From positions 62,001 through 126,000 of the forward strand of contig CAVQPS010000008.1 in assembly GCA_963714795.1 (NCBI GenBank): a stretch of 64,000 nt of DNA, given 5' to 3'. Under the pieces are notes generated by a model. It was given only the letters and a program-made list of their open reading frames with translations, had not been told where the DNA came from and ran no database searches. Positions within the stretch are counted from its first letter, which is position 1. Every line of letters begins with the position of its first letter. Shown piece by piece: positions 1-7,786 of this stretch. Source of the DNA: DATIXJ01 sp963714795 (GTDB lineage Bacteria > Bacteroidota > Ignavibacteria > UBA10030 > SZUA-254). Made by a program: the position numbers and the translations under genes.

Positions 1-1222
1 AGAAGTTGTGGTCAGGTCGAAATCGGTTCCCGTCGTGCCGTCCGCTCCGTCTTTTCTCACGAGATGGGAATTTGCATATCGCAAACCGAATGAGAAGATA
101 TTGTTTTGACCGAGGAAGTTATAATTGGACAGGAACCGGAGTTCGGTCGTGAACGTATTGAAAAATTCTTCCTCGACTTCGCGCGGAGTGTATGTCAATC
201 CTGTCGTGATGGTATCCGGAACATACGGCGGAACATCTTCATTTCTCCAAACCAGATCGCGTCGACTGAAGAGGTAGGATGACACGAGATTGAGAGATGA
301 GTTATCATCTATTTTGTAATCAATATGTGACGCCGCGATATTCCACGGGCTATCGAGCCAATTCCTGCTGCGAAGGGAGCCCTGAGGATTTGCGTTGAAC
401 ATGGAATCGTTTTCACCGCCCGGGCATCTGGATCAGATTGCGCAGGGAAGTGTATTCTAATCCGATTTGTAGTTTCTCAGTTGGATCAAATTTCAAATTT
501 CCGTAACCCGACCATTGTGTCTGCTGGGAGTTTGCGCGCCATCCATCCATGCGTCTGTACTGAAGAAAACCGTAATAATTGAGGATGCCGTTACCGCCGC
601 CGATGGAATTAAAACTATTGAAGAGTCCGTAACTGCCGGCTGTCTGGGATGAGTTGACTTGAATCGAACCGGATCCGCCGTCTTTCAACTCATAATTCAC
701 AACACCGCCCAATTGCGGACCGAACGCCAAGGCGGAGCCGTCCTCCAAGATCGTGATACTTTTCACCGCTTCCATCGGCGGGAGATAGTATGCTTCGTTG
801 TAACCATATAAGTCTGCAGAGATATTATAACCGTTTTGCCGCGTGTTGGTTTCGATGCTTTGATATGGAGAAAATCCACGAAAGCCGATTCCGTTTGCCG
901 TGAATCCACCCATTTCATTTTCAGTAATATTTATCCCCGGTATCCGTCCAAGAATCTGTCTTGTATTATTGACCGCCTTATTGGCGTCCAGACTGTCTAT
1001 TTCGAGCACCTCGTTCTTCATTCCTGCATATATAACACCGTCAGCATTGTCTTTCATCCGACCGATACCGTCCATGATCTTGTAGCCAGTGACGGTAACA
1101 TCCTTCATGATATAGATGGAATCGGGTGATGAATCTCCATTGGGTATTTTTTCTTGACAAAAAAGGATTAATGGAAAGAAAAAAAAGAGAGAAGCGGTAC
1201 ATATTTTTTTGCAACGGCTCAT
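1..1222 (-). CDS. FecA-type TonB-dependent outer-membrane receptor, 3' end cut by window edge, one frameshift
   Basis: Outer-membrane receptor that would import a ferric chelate with energy from TonB. The start at 1222 follows an AAAGGA ribosome site and gives a signal peptide (KK, then an F/L-rich stretch ending LILFCQ). Next come a likely TonB box (DVTVTGYK) and the plug domain, with ILGRIPGINI, IGFRGFSPY, RQNGYNISAD and the PQLGGVVNYE segment, all typical of FecA-like plugs; a barrel strand region follows. At about 424 the frame breaks: MPGR is followed by a stop, but removing one G of GGG gives MPGGENDSMFNANPQGSLRS, and that frame stays open to base 1. This suggests a sequencing error or recent inactivation. 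It lies downstream of fur-feoAB on the same strand, consistent with iron uptake. Substrate is inferred from family only. Confidence 0.88.
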
Positions 1223-1442
1223 AGGAATCCTTTTATTAAATTTGATAATAACGTTTTGATCGTTTTGAATGGCTCGAAGGATATATTGATTTCTTGATTC
1301 ACAAAACATTCTTGACTATATTATAAATGAAAAGGGGCCACAAGAATGCAAATTCCTGTCGGTTTCTTTTCGTCTTTGAGTGCATCACGTCAACTCTTGC
1401 CGGAGTCGTGGTGCACTTTTTTTATGTATTCTTACTCTGCGT

Positions 1443-1622
1443 TTACGGACTATGTATTTTTTGAATACTTTCCTTCACCGAATCGCCGGCCGAGCAATGG
1501 CAATCATGCCCGCAGGGGCGCAGTTTTGCACGCCGTCTGGCGAGGACACGATTTCGAATTAACCATATCGCACTGATTCCGACGATAATGAGAGAAAGTA
1601 TTTGTTGAATAAATGGGCTCAT
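1443..1622 (-). CDS. FeoB-associated Cys-rich small membrane protein
   Basis: A 59-residue protein beginning MSPFIQQILSLIIVGISAIW: one N-terminal membrane helix, then a basic stretch (RNRVLARRRAKLR) and a Cys/His cluster CGHDCHCS. This matches the FeoB-associated Cys-rich membrane proteins found directly after feoB in many bacteria. Its start is only 10 bases after the feoB stop and on the same strand, so it is probably the last gene of fur-feoA-feoB. The cluster could bind ferrous iron or zinc during Feo transport; that role is inferred. No clear Shine-Dalgarno sequence is seen, which suggests translational coupling to feoB. Confidence 0.72.
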   Translation of the reverse strand: MSPFIQQILSLIIVGISAIWLIRNRVLARRRAKLRPCGHDCHCSAGDSVKESIQKIHSP

Positions 1623-1632
1623 TTTTTTGTGT

Positions 1633-3741
1633 CTATATTTGCATGATCCAGAGACCCAGCCGATAGACTATGAAGGTCATTGTATACGCAAGCGCTGTCA
1701 TGTAGGCAAATTGAAACATTGGCCATTTCCATCCGTTCGTTTCCCGTTTCATAACCGCTACCGTTGAAAAACATTGCATGGCGAGGGCGTAATACACCAT
1801 CAAACAAATCGCAGTCAGTAGGGTAAATGTCGGCTTCCCTGTCACAGGGTCGGCATCCTGTTCAAGATGTTGGCGCAGTGAAAGGAGTCCTTCGTTGTGA
1901 TCGGTATCCTTAATATTATAGATCGTACCCATCGTACTGACAAAAACTTCACGTTGCAATAATGATGCGATCAGCCCGATGCCGATCTTCCAATCGAATC
2001 CCAGAGGTTTAATGAGAGGTTCGATGATATGTCCGGTTTGGCCCGCAAAACTATGTTCCAGTTGGTCCGAGGACGAACCGATATCGGTTTTCGGATAGGT
2101 TGCCAGAAACCATAAAATTATTGATACCCCGAGAATGAATGTTCCCGCCCGTTTCAGAAAGAGCATGGATCGTTCCCACATTTGCAACAGGACCGACCGC
2201 AATGACGGCATTTTATATGCCGGGAGCTCCATGATGAATGCCGGTGTGTCACCGGTGAGCAATGTTTTTTTAAATAACCATGCCATGAGCAATGCGACGA
2301 TCATTCCGAACAAATAAAGCCCGATCATCGTGAGTCCGGGAAGCGAGAAAAAACCGAGAATCACCCTGTGCGGAATAAACGCTCCGATCAGGAGCGTGTA
2401 CACGGGAAGTCGGGCACTGCAGCTCATCAGCGGCGCGACGAGCATCGTAACAAGCCGGTCTTTACGGTTTTCGATTGTCCGCGTTGCCATGATCGCCGGA
2501 ATAGCGCATGCGAATGAACTCAGGAGCGGTATAAAAGATTTTCCGTGAAGCCCGACCTTTCGCATCACCCGGTCCATGATAAACGCCGCGCGGGCCATGT
2601 ATCCGGTATCTTCCAGCAAACCAAGAAAGAGAAAGAGGAAAAGGATTTGCGGAAGAAACGCGACGACTGCTCCAACACCGCCGAGGACACCGTTGACAAG
2701 GAGATGCTGCAGATCGCCGGCCGGAAGAAAGTGTGTAATTTGAACACCCAGCCAATCGAATCCGATGTTGATGTAATCCATCGGAACGGTTGCCCAGGAA
2801 AAAATTGCCTGGAACATCAGCGCCATGAGCAGGAGAAAAATGGCAAATCCCCAAAATTTATGTGTCAGTATCCGGTCGAGCTTGTCGCTGAAACTGACAT
2901 TTTTTTGTTTCGGTGATCTGACGGTTTGTTCACATATTTTTTTGATCCATTCGTATCGTGCTTCAATGAATGCCGACTGGCAGTCGATTCCGAGAAATTC
3001 CAATTTTTGATGAACTTTGGAAACATGTCCGATGATGTTGTTCTGAAAAAGGCTCCGGTATTCGTCGAGATTGCCCGAAGAGGAGAGAAGAATCATGGCT
3101 TCGTGATAGGCGCGCGGTTCGGAAAAACCACATTCCGTTTGAAGCATTTTTTGTAATTCATTCCACTCAGTATCGAGGACCGGCGGCAGCTTCCATCGCC
3201 GGGTATTTGATTGATATGATTTTTGTATGATTGCCGATTTCAATTCTTCGATACCGATTGCTTTGTTGGCGACCGTGGGGATAACCGGTATTCCCAATTC
3301 TTCAGAAAGTTTTTTATCGTTGACCGATATTCCTTGCTGTTCGGCGATATCCATCATGTTGAGTGCGACAACAGTCGGAATATGATAATCGATAATCTGG
3401 CTGACAAGGTACAGGTTGCGCTCGATGTTCGTTGCATCGACGACACAGATAACGACGTCCGGCTGCGGTGTACCTTCGATCAAGCCGAACAAAGCGTTAA
3501 CGGCAATTATTTCGTCGGGAGAATTTGCGGTAAGGCTGTAAATACCCGGGAGATCGATTAATGTTACTTCGGATCCATCATTGAGAAGTATCGTACCTTC
3601 TTTTTTTTCAACAGTGACGCCGGGGTAATTCGCCACTTTTTGCCGCATGCCGGTCAGAGCATTAAAGAGAGAAGACTTTCCCGCATTAGGATTGCCAATG
3701 ATGGCAATGGACAATATGTCTGTACTGACGGCGTCGTTCAC
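1633..3741 (-). CDS. feoB: Ferrous iron transport protein B (FeoB)
   Basis: Inner-membrane Fe(II) importer, 702 residues, normal for the family. The N-terminal G domain shows GNPNAGKS (G1, about residue 16), DLPG (G3, about 62) and NMMD (G4, about 128). A helical GDI-like domain follows, then the membrane part with two Gate regions (for example the segment with FLPQILFLFLFLGLLEDTGY and the conserved SFACAIPAI motif) and a hydrophobic C-terminus. The ATG overlaps the feoA stop as ATGA (3738-3741), a typical coupled junction. It lies between feoA and the small Cys-rich protein, downstream of fur, so the unit is probably iron-repressed. No broken frame is seen. Confidence 0.96.
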   Translation of the reverse strand: MNDAVSTDILSIAIIGNPNAGKSSLFNALTGMRQKVANYPGVTVEKKEGTILLNDGSEVTLIDLPGIYSLTANSPDEIIAVNALFGLIEGTPQPDVVICVVDATNIERNLYLVSQIIDYHIPTVVALNMMDIAEQQGISVNDKKLSEELGIPVIPTVANKAIGIEELKSAIIQKSYQSNTRRWKLPPVLDTEWNELQKMLQTECGFSEPRAYHEAMILLSSSGNLDEYRSLFQNNIIGHVSKVHQKLEFLGIDCQSAFIEARYEWIKKICEQTVRSPKQKNVSFSDKLDRILTHKFWGFAIFLLLMALMFQAIFSWATVPMDYINIGFDWLGVQITHFLPAGDLQHLLVNGVLGGVGAVVAFLPQILFLFLFLGLLEDTGYMARAAFIMDRVMRKVGLHGKSFIPLLSSFACAIPAIMATRTIENRKDRLVTMLVAPLMSCSARLPVYTLLIGAFIPHRVILGFFSLPGLTMIGLYLFGMIVALLMAWLFKKTLLTGDTPAFIMELPAYKMPSLRSVLLQMWERSMLFLKRAGTFILGVSIILWFLATYPKTDIGSSSDQLEHSFAGQTGHIIEPLIKPLGFDWKIGIGLIASLLQREVFVSTMGTIYNIKDTDHNEGLLSLRQHLEQDADPVTGKPTFTLLTAICLMVYYALAMQCFSTVAVMKRETNGWKWPMFQFAYMTALAYTMTFIVYRLGLWIMQI

Positions 3742-4034
3742 ACAGGCTCAGAAAGTTTGCGGACAACAACCGATGACGCTTCTTCTTTACGAAGTGAAAG
3801 GCGGTAGCCACGGATGGCGATTTCAATCGGGTCTCCCAGCGGGGCGAACCGAATGACCTGAAGACGCGTTCCCCGCGTCAGGCCCATTTCCAGCAACCGC
3901 TGTCGAATTTTAACGGAAGATCCGTCGAGTTTTTCTATGACGGCATAATCTCCCGGTTGAAGTGCATCCAATGTCAGCGGAAGGGCGGTTTCATGCAATG
4001 ATTGTTTTGGCATTATCAACGTGTCTGTGGGCAT
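3738..4034 (-). CDS. feoA: Ferrous iron transport protein A (FeoA), SH3-like
   Basis: Small cytosolic partner of FeoB, 98 residues with the start used here (MPTDTLIMPKQS). The core has the FeoA pattern: LQPGDYAVIEKLDG, then RQRLLEMGLTRGTRLQVIRF, APLGDPIEIAIRGYRLSLRKEEA. The chosen start lies 5 bases after the fur stop; a longer reading would overlap fur, and a shorter start at 4013 is possible. Neither start has a strong ribosome site. The stop overlaps the feoB start. FeoA is thought to regulate or stabilise FeoB; the operon position supports that. Confidence 0.9.
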   Translation of the reverse strand: MPTDTLIMPKQSLHETALPLTLDALQPGDYAVIEKLDGSSVKIRQRLLEMGLTRGTRLQVIRFAPLGDPIEIAIRGYRLSLRKEEASSVVVRKLSEPV

Positions 4035-4039
4035 ATTCG

Positions 4040-4480
4040 TTATTTTTTCTTTTGGCAGTCTGAACAGATTCCGAAAATCTGGAGTGTGGAATTTTGCAAC
4101 TGAAAATTCTTTTCGTGACAAACTTCTTTTTGAATTTTATCCAGTTTTTCGTTGACAAATTCGATGATATCACCGCATTCGAGGCAAATCAAGTGATCGT
4201 GCCGTGGCCGACCGAATGCTTTTTCATAACGGCAACTGTTTTCACCGAACCGGTACTTCGAAATTAATCCGCAATCCACGAGCAGATCGAGTGTATTGTA
4301 CACGGTTGCCCGTGATGCTTTCAATCCTTTTGCACTCAGTGAGGCAAAAAGCTCGTCGGCATCGAAATGACCGCCGGTCTTCATGATTTCTTCTAAAAGA
4401 AGAAAACGTTCCCGGGTCGGCCGAAGTTTTTTTTCACCGAGATACTCAGAAAGAGTTTCTTTTGCTGCTCGAATATCCAT
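4040..4480 (-). CDS. fur: Fur/PerR-family metal-dependent repressor
   Basis: A 146-residue Fur-family regulator. The N-terminal winged helix includes LRPTRERFLLLEEI and KGLKASRATVYNTLDLLVDCG. The dimerisation/metal domain has HDHLICLECGDIIEF and a C-terminal ICSDCQ, giving the paired CxxC structural-zinc motifs and the His-rich metal site. It heads an operon with feoA-feoB, which favours Fur over PerR, but the two cannot be separated for certain by reading alone. A perfect palindrome in its promoter (4489-4507) points to autoregulation. Confidence 0.92.
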   Translation of the reverse strand: MDIRAAKETLSEYLGEKKLRPTRERFLLLEEIMKTGGHFDADELFASLSAKGLKASRATVYNTLDLLVDCGLISKYRFGENSCRYEKAFGRPRHDHLICLECGDIIEFVNEKLDKIQKEVCHEKNFQLQNSTLQIFGICSDCQKKK

Positions 4481-4488
4481 GTTTTTTT

Positions 4489-4507
4489 ATTTAGAATTAG
4501 TCTAAAT
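4489..4507. promoter_or_regulatory. Palindromic Fur-type operator at the fur-feo promoter
   Basis: The 19 bases are ATTTAGA, a 5-base spacer, TCTAAAT: perfect 7-base arms. It overlaps the last three bases of the -10 element of the fur promoter on the minus strand, a classic position for repression. Size and A/T-rich symmetry fit a Fur-family box. The link to this Fur is inferred. Confidence 0.6.
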
Positions 4508-4533
4508 ATAAATAAAAAGTTCATAAGAATCAA
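4505..4533 (-). promoter_or_regulatory. Sigma70-like promoter of fur-feoA-feoB
   Basis: On the minus strand: TTGATT (4533-4528), a 17-base spacer, TATATT (4510-4505), 24 bases before the fur start. The -10 abuts and partly overlaps the palindromic operator. Confidence 0.55.
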
Positions 4534-4696
4534 CCGAAAAGGAACACCGACTTCGTTTTATAATTTAGGATCAAATGAAAGAGGGATAACTTTTTAAGTT
4601 CAAATTACTTTGTAAATGTCGAAAACAGGCTAAATTAATCATTTTTGATTAAGTTTGCTTATCCCTCAAAATCATTTCATTTTTCAAATATTTTCC

Positions 4697-4724
4697 TTGC
4701 TTAATTCAGCTATTTTTGTATATT
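4697..4724 (+). promoter_or_regulatory. Possible promoter of the Hc1 gene
   Basis: TTGCTT (4697-4702), 16-base spacer, TATATT (4719-4724), about 245 bases before the Hc1 start, which would leave a long leader. The 4508-4967 stretch is otherwise A/T-rich and holds no convincing gene. Confidence 0.3.
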
Positions 4725-4967
4725 TTAGCCAGCTTTGTGTTAACGGATTCTCATAGTAATCGAAATTAAATGAGAGGATGTAAGCGCAATAATTTGAATA
4801 GTGATGATTCTGTTGATGCTTCATAAAATTTTTTTTCAAAATTGCATTTATGGACAATAGCGGTAAACAGAGTACAATTATTTTCAACGAATGAAAGATA
4901 GCATAAACCACAAACCAATCCCTCGCTGTATAAGCGGGACATTTTCAAAACCATTTGGAGGGTTACC

Positions 4968-5168
4968 ATGAGTAAATTCACAGAACTACGCGATTTGTTG
5001 AACAGTTTCGAAAAAGACTTCATCAAATTTTACGAAAAAGGCAACAAGTCGGCAGGTACTCGAGTTCGTAAAGAAATGAATGAATTAAAGAAGAAAGCCC
5101 AAGAAATCCGAAAAGAAATTCAGGAAATCAAGGCAAAAGCAAAAGAAGCAGAAGGTCAGGCAAGCTAA
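4968..5168 (+). CDS. Histone H1-like Hc1-family nucleoid protein
   Basis: A 66-residue, highly charged, fully helical protein: FTELRDLLNSFEKDFIKFYE, then KGNKSAGTRVRKEMNELKKK and a Lys/Glu-rich tail. The KGNK-AGTRVRK core is typical of the Hc1-like proteins of Bacteroidota and Chlorobi that are annotated as histone H1-like. Such proteins probably bind and compact DNA. The start has a very good ribosome site (GGAGGG, 6 bases upstream), unlike most genes here, suggesting high expression. It is monocistronic, closed by a strong terminator. Function is by family resemblance. Confidence 0.8.
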   Translation: MSKFTELRDLLNSFEKDFIKFYEKGNKSAGTRVRKEMNELKKKAQEIRKEIQEIKAKAKEAEGQAS

Positions 5169-5183
5169 TTAGCGTAATTTATT

Positions 5184-5223
5184 GAGTGACCCTCGTGTTT
5201 GAACGGGGGTCACTCTTTTTTTT
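5184..5223 (+). terminator. Rho-independent terminator after Hc1
   Basis: Perfect 9-base stem GAGTGACCC / GGGTCACTC with a 14-base loop, followed by eight T residues. It lies 15 bases after the Hc1 stop. Confidence 0.9.
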
Positions 5224-5361
5224 ATATGTCGATAATTGCGGTAATGGTCCGTACTAAACCTGATTTAGTTTTTGTCGCCGTATCGCACGTCATTCAATGT
5301 CTTTAAGACGTCCCGGAAACGCCATATTCTAATTGAATTGTTCATCGTATATTTCATTTCT

Positions 5362-5390
5362 TTGATTCTCAATAAAAAATATCGTATTTT
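5362..5390 (+). promoter_or_regulatory. Promoter of the first polysaccharide cluster
   Basis: TTGATT (5362-5367), 17-base spacer, TATTTT (5385-5390), 24 bases before the ATG at 5415. The same pattern is seen at fur. It could drive the plus-strand glycan genes that follow. Confidence 0.45.
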
Positions 5391-5414
5391 GACTCAAAAA
5401 TAATTGAGATTGAA

Positions 5415-6581
5415 ATGAATGATCAAATGAACGATCAACAAAACAACGAATCACAGCCCCCCAATACATCTTCGGATTCACCTGTTCCTTCAGCTGAAGA
5501 ACGTGTTCCATCTCCCGGAGAGAAGACCCAGCAAGGCGGAAATCCGCCTCCGGCTCAGGCAGAACGAAAGCCGCAAAGGGACAGGCGGTTCAAACAGCAA
5601 CGCCAACGTCCGTCAGGGAACCGGTTCGAACAGAGGTCGCATTCCGAGGGAAATAAAGAAATCTCCATCGTTGTTCCTCTCTACAATGAAGAGCAGTCAC
5701 TGCCCGAGTTGTACGAGAAATTAAAATCGGTATTGAATCGTCAGGGACGATATGAAATCTGGTTCATCGACGACGGAAGCACGGATGGTTCAATCCGTGT
5801 TCTCCACGATTTACGGCAACGGGATCGGCGCGTAAAAATTATCCGGTTTCGCCGCAACTATGGAAAGTCGGCGGCGCTCTCGGTCGGATTTCTTCACGCA
5901 TCCGGCGATATCGTGATCACACTCGATGCCGATCTGCAGGACGATCCGGAAGAAATTCCCGGGCTGATCAACGAAATCAAAAAAGGATACGATCTTGTTT
6001 CCGGCTGGAAGAAGAAACGTCACGATCCGATTTCGAAAACCATTCCCTCGCGCTTTTTCAATTTTGTGACATCGGTCCTGACCGGCATTAAAATTCACGA
6101 TTTCAATTGCGGGCTCAAAGCATACCGGAAAGATGTGGTGAAGGAAGTTCATATTTACGGCGAGCTTCACCGGTACATTCCGGTACTTGCGCATTGGCTC
6201 GGATACAAGGTGGGAGAAATTCCCGTCCGGCACCATGCGAGAAAGTTCGGGAAAACAAAATTCGGTATCGGAAGATTCTGGAAAGGATTTCTCGATCTTA
6301 TTACCGTGCTCTTTACGACCCGGTACATGCAGCGTCCGCTCCATCTCTTCGGATTTTGGGGAATGGTGTTTTTTATCGCTGGTTTCGGTGTTGATTTATA
6401 TCTTGCCCTGTTAAAAATCGTTGATGGGGTATCGTTAAGTAACCGGCCACTGTTTCTTGGCGGCATTTTATTGATTATTGTTGGCATACAATTTATTTCC
6501 GTCGGTTTGATCGGCGAGCTGATTACCAAAACACGAAACGGCAGTGAGAAAGAATATTCTATCCGCGAAATTTGGAGATAA
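5415..6581 (+). CDS. GT2 glycosyltransferase, polyprenyl-phosphate sugar synthase type, with long disordered N-tail
   Basis: 388 residues. Residues 1-80 are a low-complexity tail rich in Q, N, P and R. The GT2 domain starts at EISIVVPLYNEEQSLPELYE (about 81), with FIDDGSTDG and the metal site DADLQDDPE. The middle resembles DPM1/GtrB-like enzymes, and two C-terminal membrane helices follow (FGFWGMVFFIAGFGVDLYLA and LFLGGILLIIVGIQFISVGL). It probably moves a sugar from a nucleotide donor to a polyprenyl phosphate at the inner membrane, making a donor for GT-C enzymes such as the YfhO-type proteins nearby. The sugar is unknown. The tail is unusual for the family. Confidence 0.88.
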   Translation: MNDQMNDQQNNESQPPNTSSDSPVPSAEERVPSPGEKTQQGGNPPPAQAERKPQRDRRFKQQRQRPSGNRFEQRSHSEGNKEISIVVPLYNEEQSLPELYEKLKSVLNRQGRYEIWFIDDGSTDGSIRVLHDLRQRDRRVKIIRFRRNYGKSAALSVGFLHASGDIVITLDADLQDDPEEIPGLINEIKKGYDLVSGWKKKRHDPISKTIPSRFFNFVTSVLTGIKIHDFNCGLKAYRKDVVKEVHIYGELHRYIPVLAHWLGYKVGEIPVRHHARKFGKTKFGIGRFWKGFLDLITVLFTTRYMQRPLHLFGFWGMVFFIAGFGVDLYLALLKIVDGVSLSNRPLFLGGILLIIVGIQFISVGLIGELITKTRNGSEKEYSIREIWR

Positions 6582-6681
6582 TTTCATTCTGTTTCGCAGA
6601 ACCGTCTCATGCGCAAAATTCTTCCGATAGTGAGATCCCGAATGTCGGTCTATTCATCAATCATATCGTAATTAAAATCCG

Positions 6682-7770
6682 ATGACGATTTCCGTTGCTC
6701 AATTGAAACGCGATTGCCGGTCGTTCCGCGGTGATCTTCCCTGCAAACCCCACAAACTTCACGGTGTCCATTGTGTCGATGAAAAAGGAAAGGCCTGTGA
6801 ATATTATGATCCTACCGGAAAAAGAATTCTGATCATCAAGCTCGGTGCGATCGGCGATGTCATCCGGACGACTCCTTTATTAAGAAAACTCAAGGAAGTC
6901 GAACCATCTGCCGAAATCTGGTGGCTGACGCTTTCACCGGAAGTATTGCCGAAGCAATGGATCGATGTCCTTCTGCCATTTACGCCGCAAAGCCTGGCAA
7001 CATTGCAGGCGACGACCTTCGATACGATCTATTGTCTTGATAAAGATAAAGATGCCTGCGCGTTGAACTTGATGCTGACTGCCCGTATGAAAAAGGGATA
7101 TACACTCGAGAATGGAAAATGTATTCCGGTCGATAAAGAAGCCGAACATAAATATCTGACCGGCGTATTCGACGATATCAGCAAAGCCAACACGAAAAGT
7201 TATCAGGAAGAGATTTTTGAAATCTGCGGATTCCGGTTTGTCAAAGAAGAAAATATCATGCCGGATGTGGACGGATTCGTCTGGAAACTGCCGAAGAAAA
7301 AACGTATCGTCGGGCTGAACACCGGTTGCGGCGGGCGATGGACTTCGCGTCTCTGGCCCGAACCGAATTGGATCGCACTTGCCAAAAAATTAAAAACTGC
7401 CGGATATGTTCCATTATTATTGGGCGGCGAGCAGGAACATGAGAAAAATAAAAAGCTCGCAAAAGCGAGCGGTGCGCTGTATCTCGGGCATTTTCCGTTG
7501 AAGCAATTCATCAGCGAAGTCAATCAGTGTGAACTGGTCGTCACTGCCGTCACGATGGCGATGCACCTGACGATCGGTTTACAGAAAAAGATCGTCCTCT
7601 TTAACAATATTTTTAATAAATACGAATTCGAATTGTACGGCCGGGGGGAAATTCTTGAACCGGATTTCGACTGCGATTGTTTTTATGCACCGACCTGTCC
7701 GAACGATTGCATGCAATATCTTTCCGTTAAAAAAGTCTTTGATGCCTGTCAGCGGCTTTTGAAACGGTAA
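6682..7770 (+). CDS. GT9 (heptosyltransferase-like) glycosyltransferase with N-terminal Cys motif
   Basis: 362 residues. The Rossmann-type start of GT9 enzymes (ILIIKLGAIGDVIRTTPLLR) begins near residue 49. The C-terminal donor half has GLNTGCGGRWTSRLWPEPNW and LLGGEQEHEKNKKL. Before it lies a short Cys-bearing module: DCRSFRGDLPCKPH, then GVHC and KACEYYDP. A second Cys group (FDCDCFYAPTCPNDC) sits near the end. The Cys spacing suggests a metal-binding module added to GT9. The role is probably transfer of a heptose-like or other sugar to a surface glycan or LPS core; donor unknown. It lies between a GT2 and a YfhO-type gene. Confidence 0.85.
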   Translation: MTISVAQLKRDCRSFRGDLPCKPHKLHGVHCVDEKGKACEYYDPTGKRILIIKLGAIGDVIRTTPLLRKLKEVEPSAEIWWLTLSPEVLPKQWIDVLLPFTPQSLATLQATTFDTIYCLDKDKDACALNLMLTARMKKGYTLENGKCIPVDKEAEHKYLTGVFDDISKANTKSYQEEIFEICGFRFVKEENIMPDVDGFVWKLPKKKRIVGLNTGCGGRWTSRLWPEPNWIALAKKLKTAGYVPLLLGGEQEHEKNKKLAKASGALYLGHFPLKQFISEVNQCELVVTAVTMAMHLTIGLQKKIVLFNNIFNKYEFELYGRGEILEPDFDCDCFYAPTCPNDCMQYLSVKKVFDACQRLLKR

Positions 7771-7786
7771 AACAAAGCGCTCAGGA

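Noticed and set aside
836..1129. Plus-strand frame inside the receptor gene
   Set aside because: The minus strand here is a conserved TonB plug domain; the plus frame has no recognisable feature.
4684..5026. Two short minus-strand frames before and over the Hc1 start
   Set aside because: No ribosome site, low-complexity composition, and one overlaps the Hc1 gene; the region reads better as promoter and leader.
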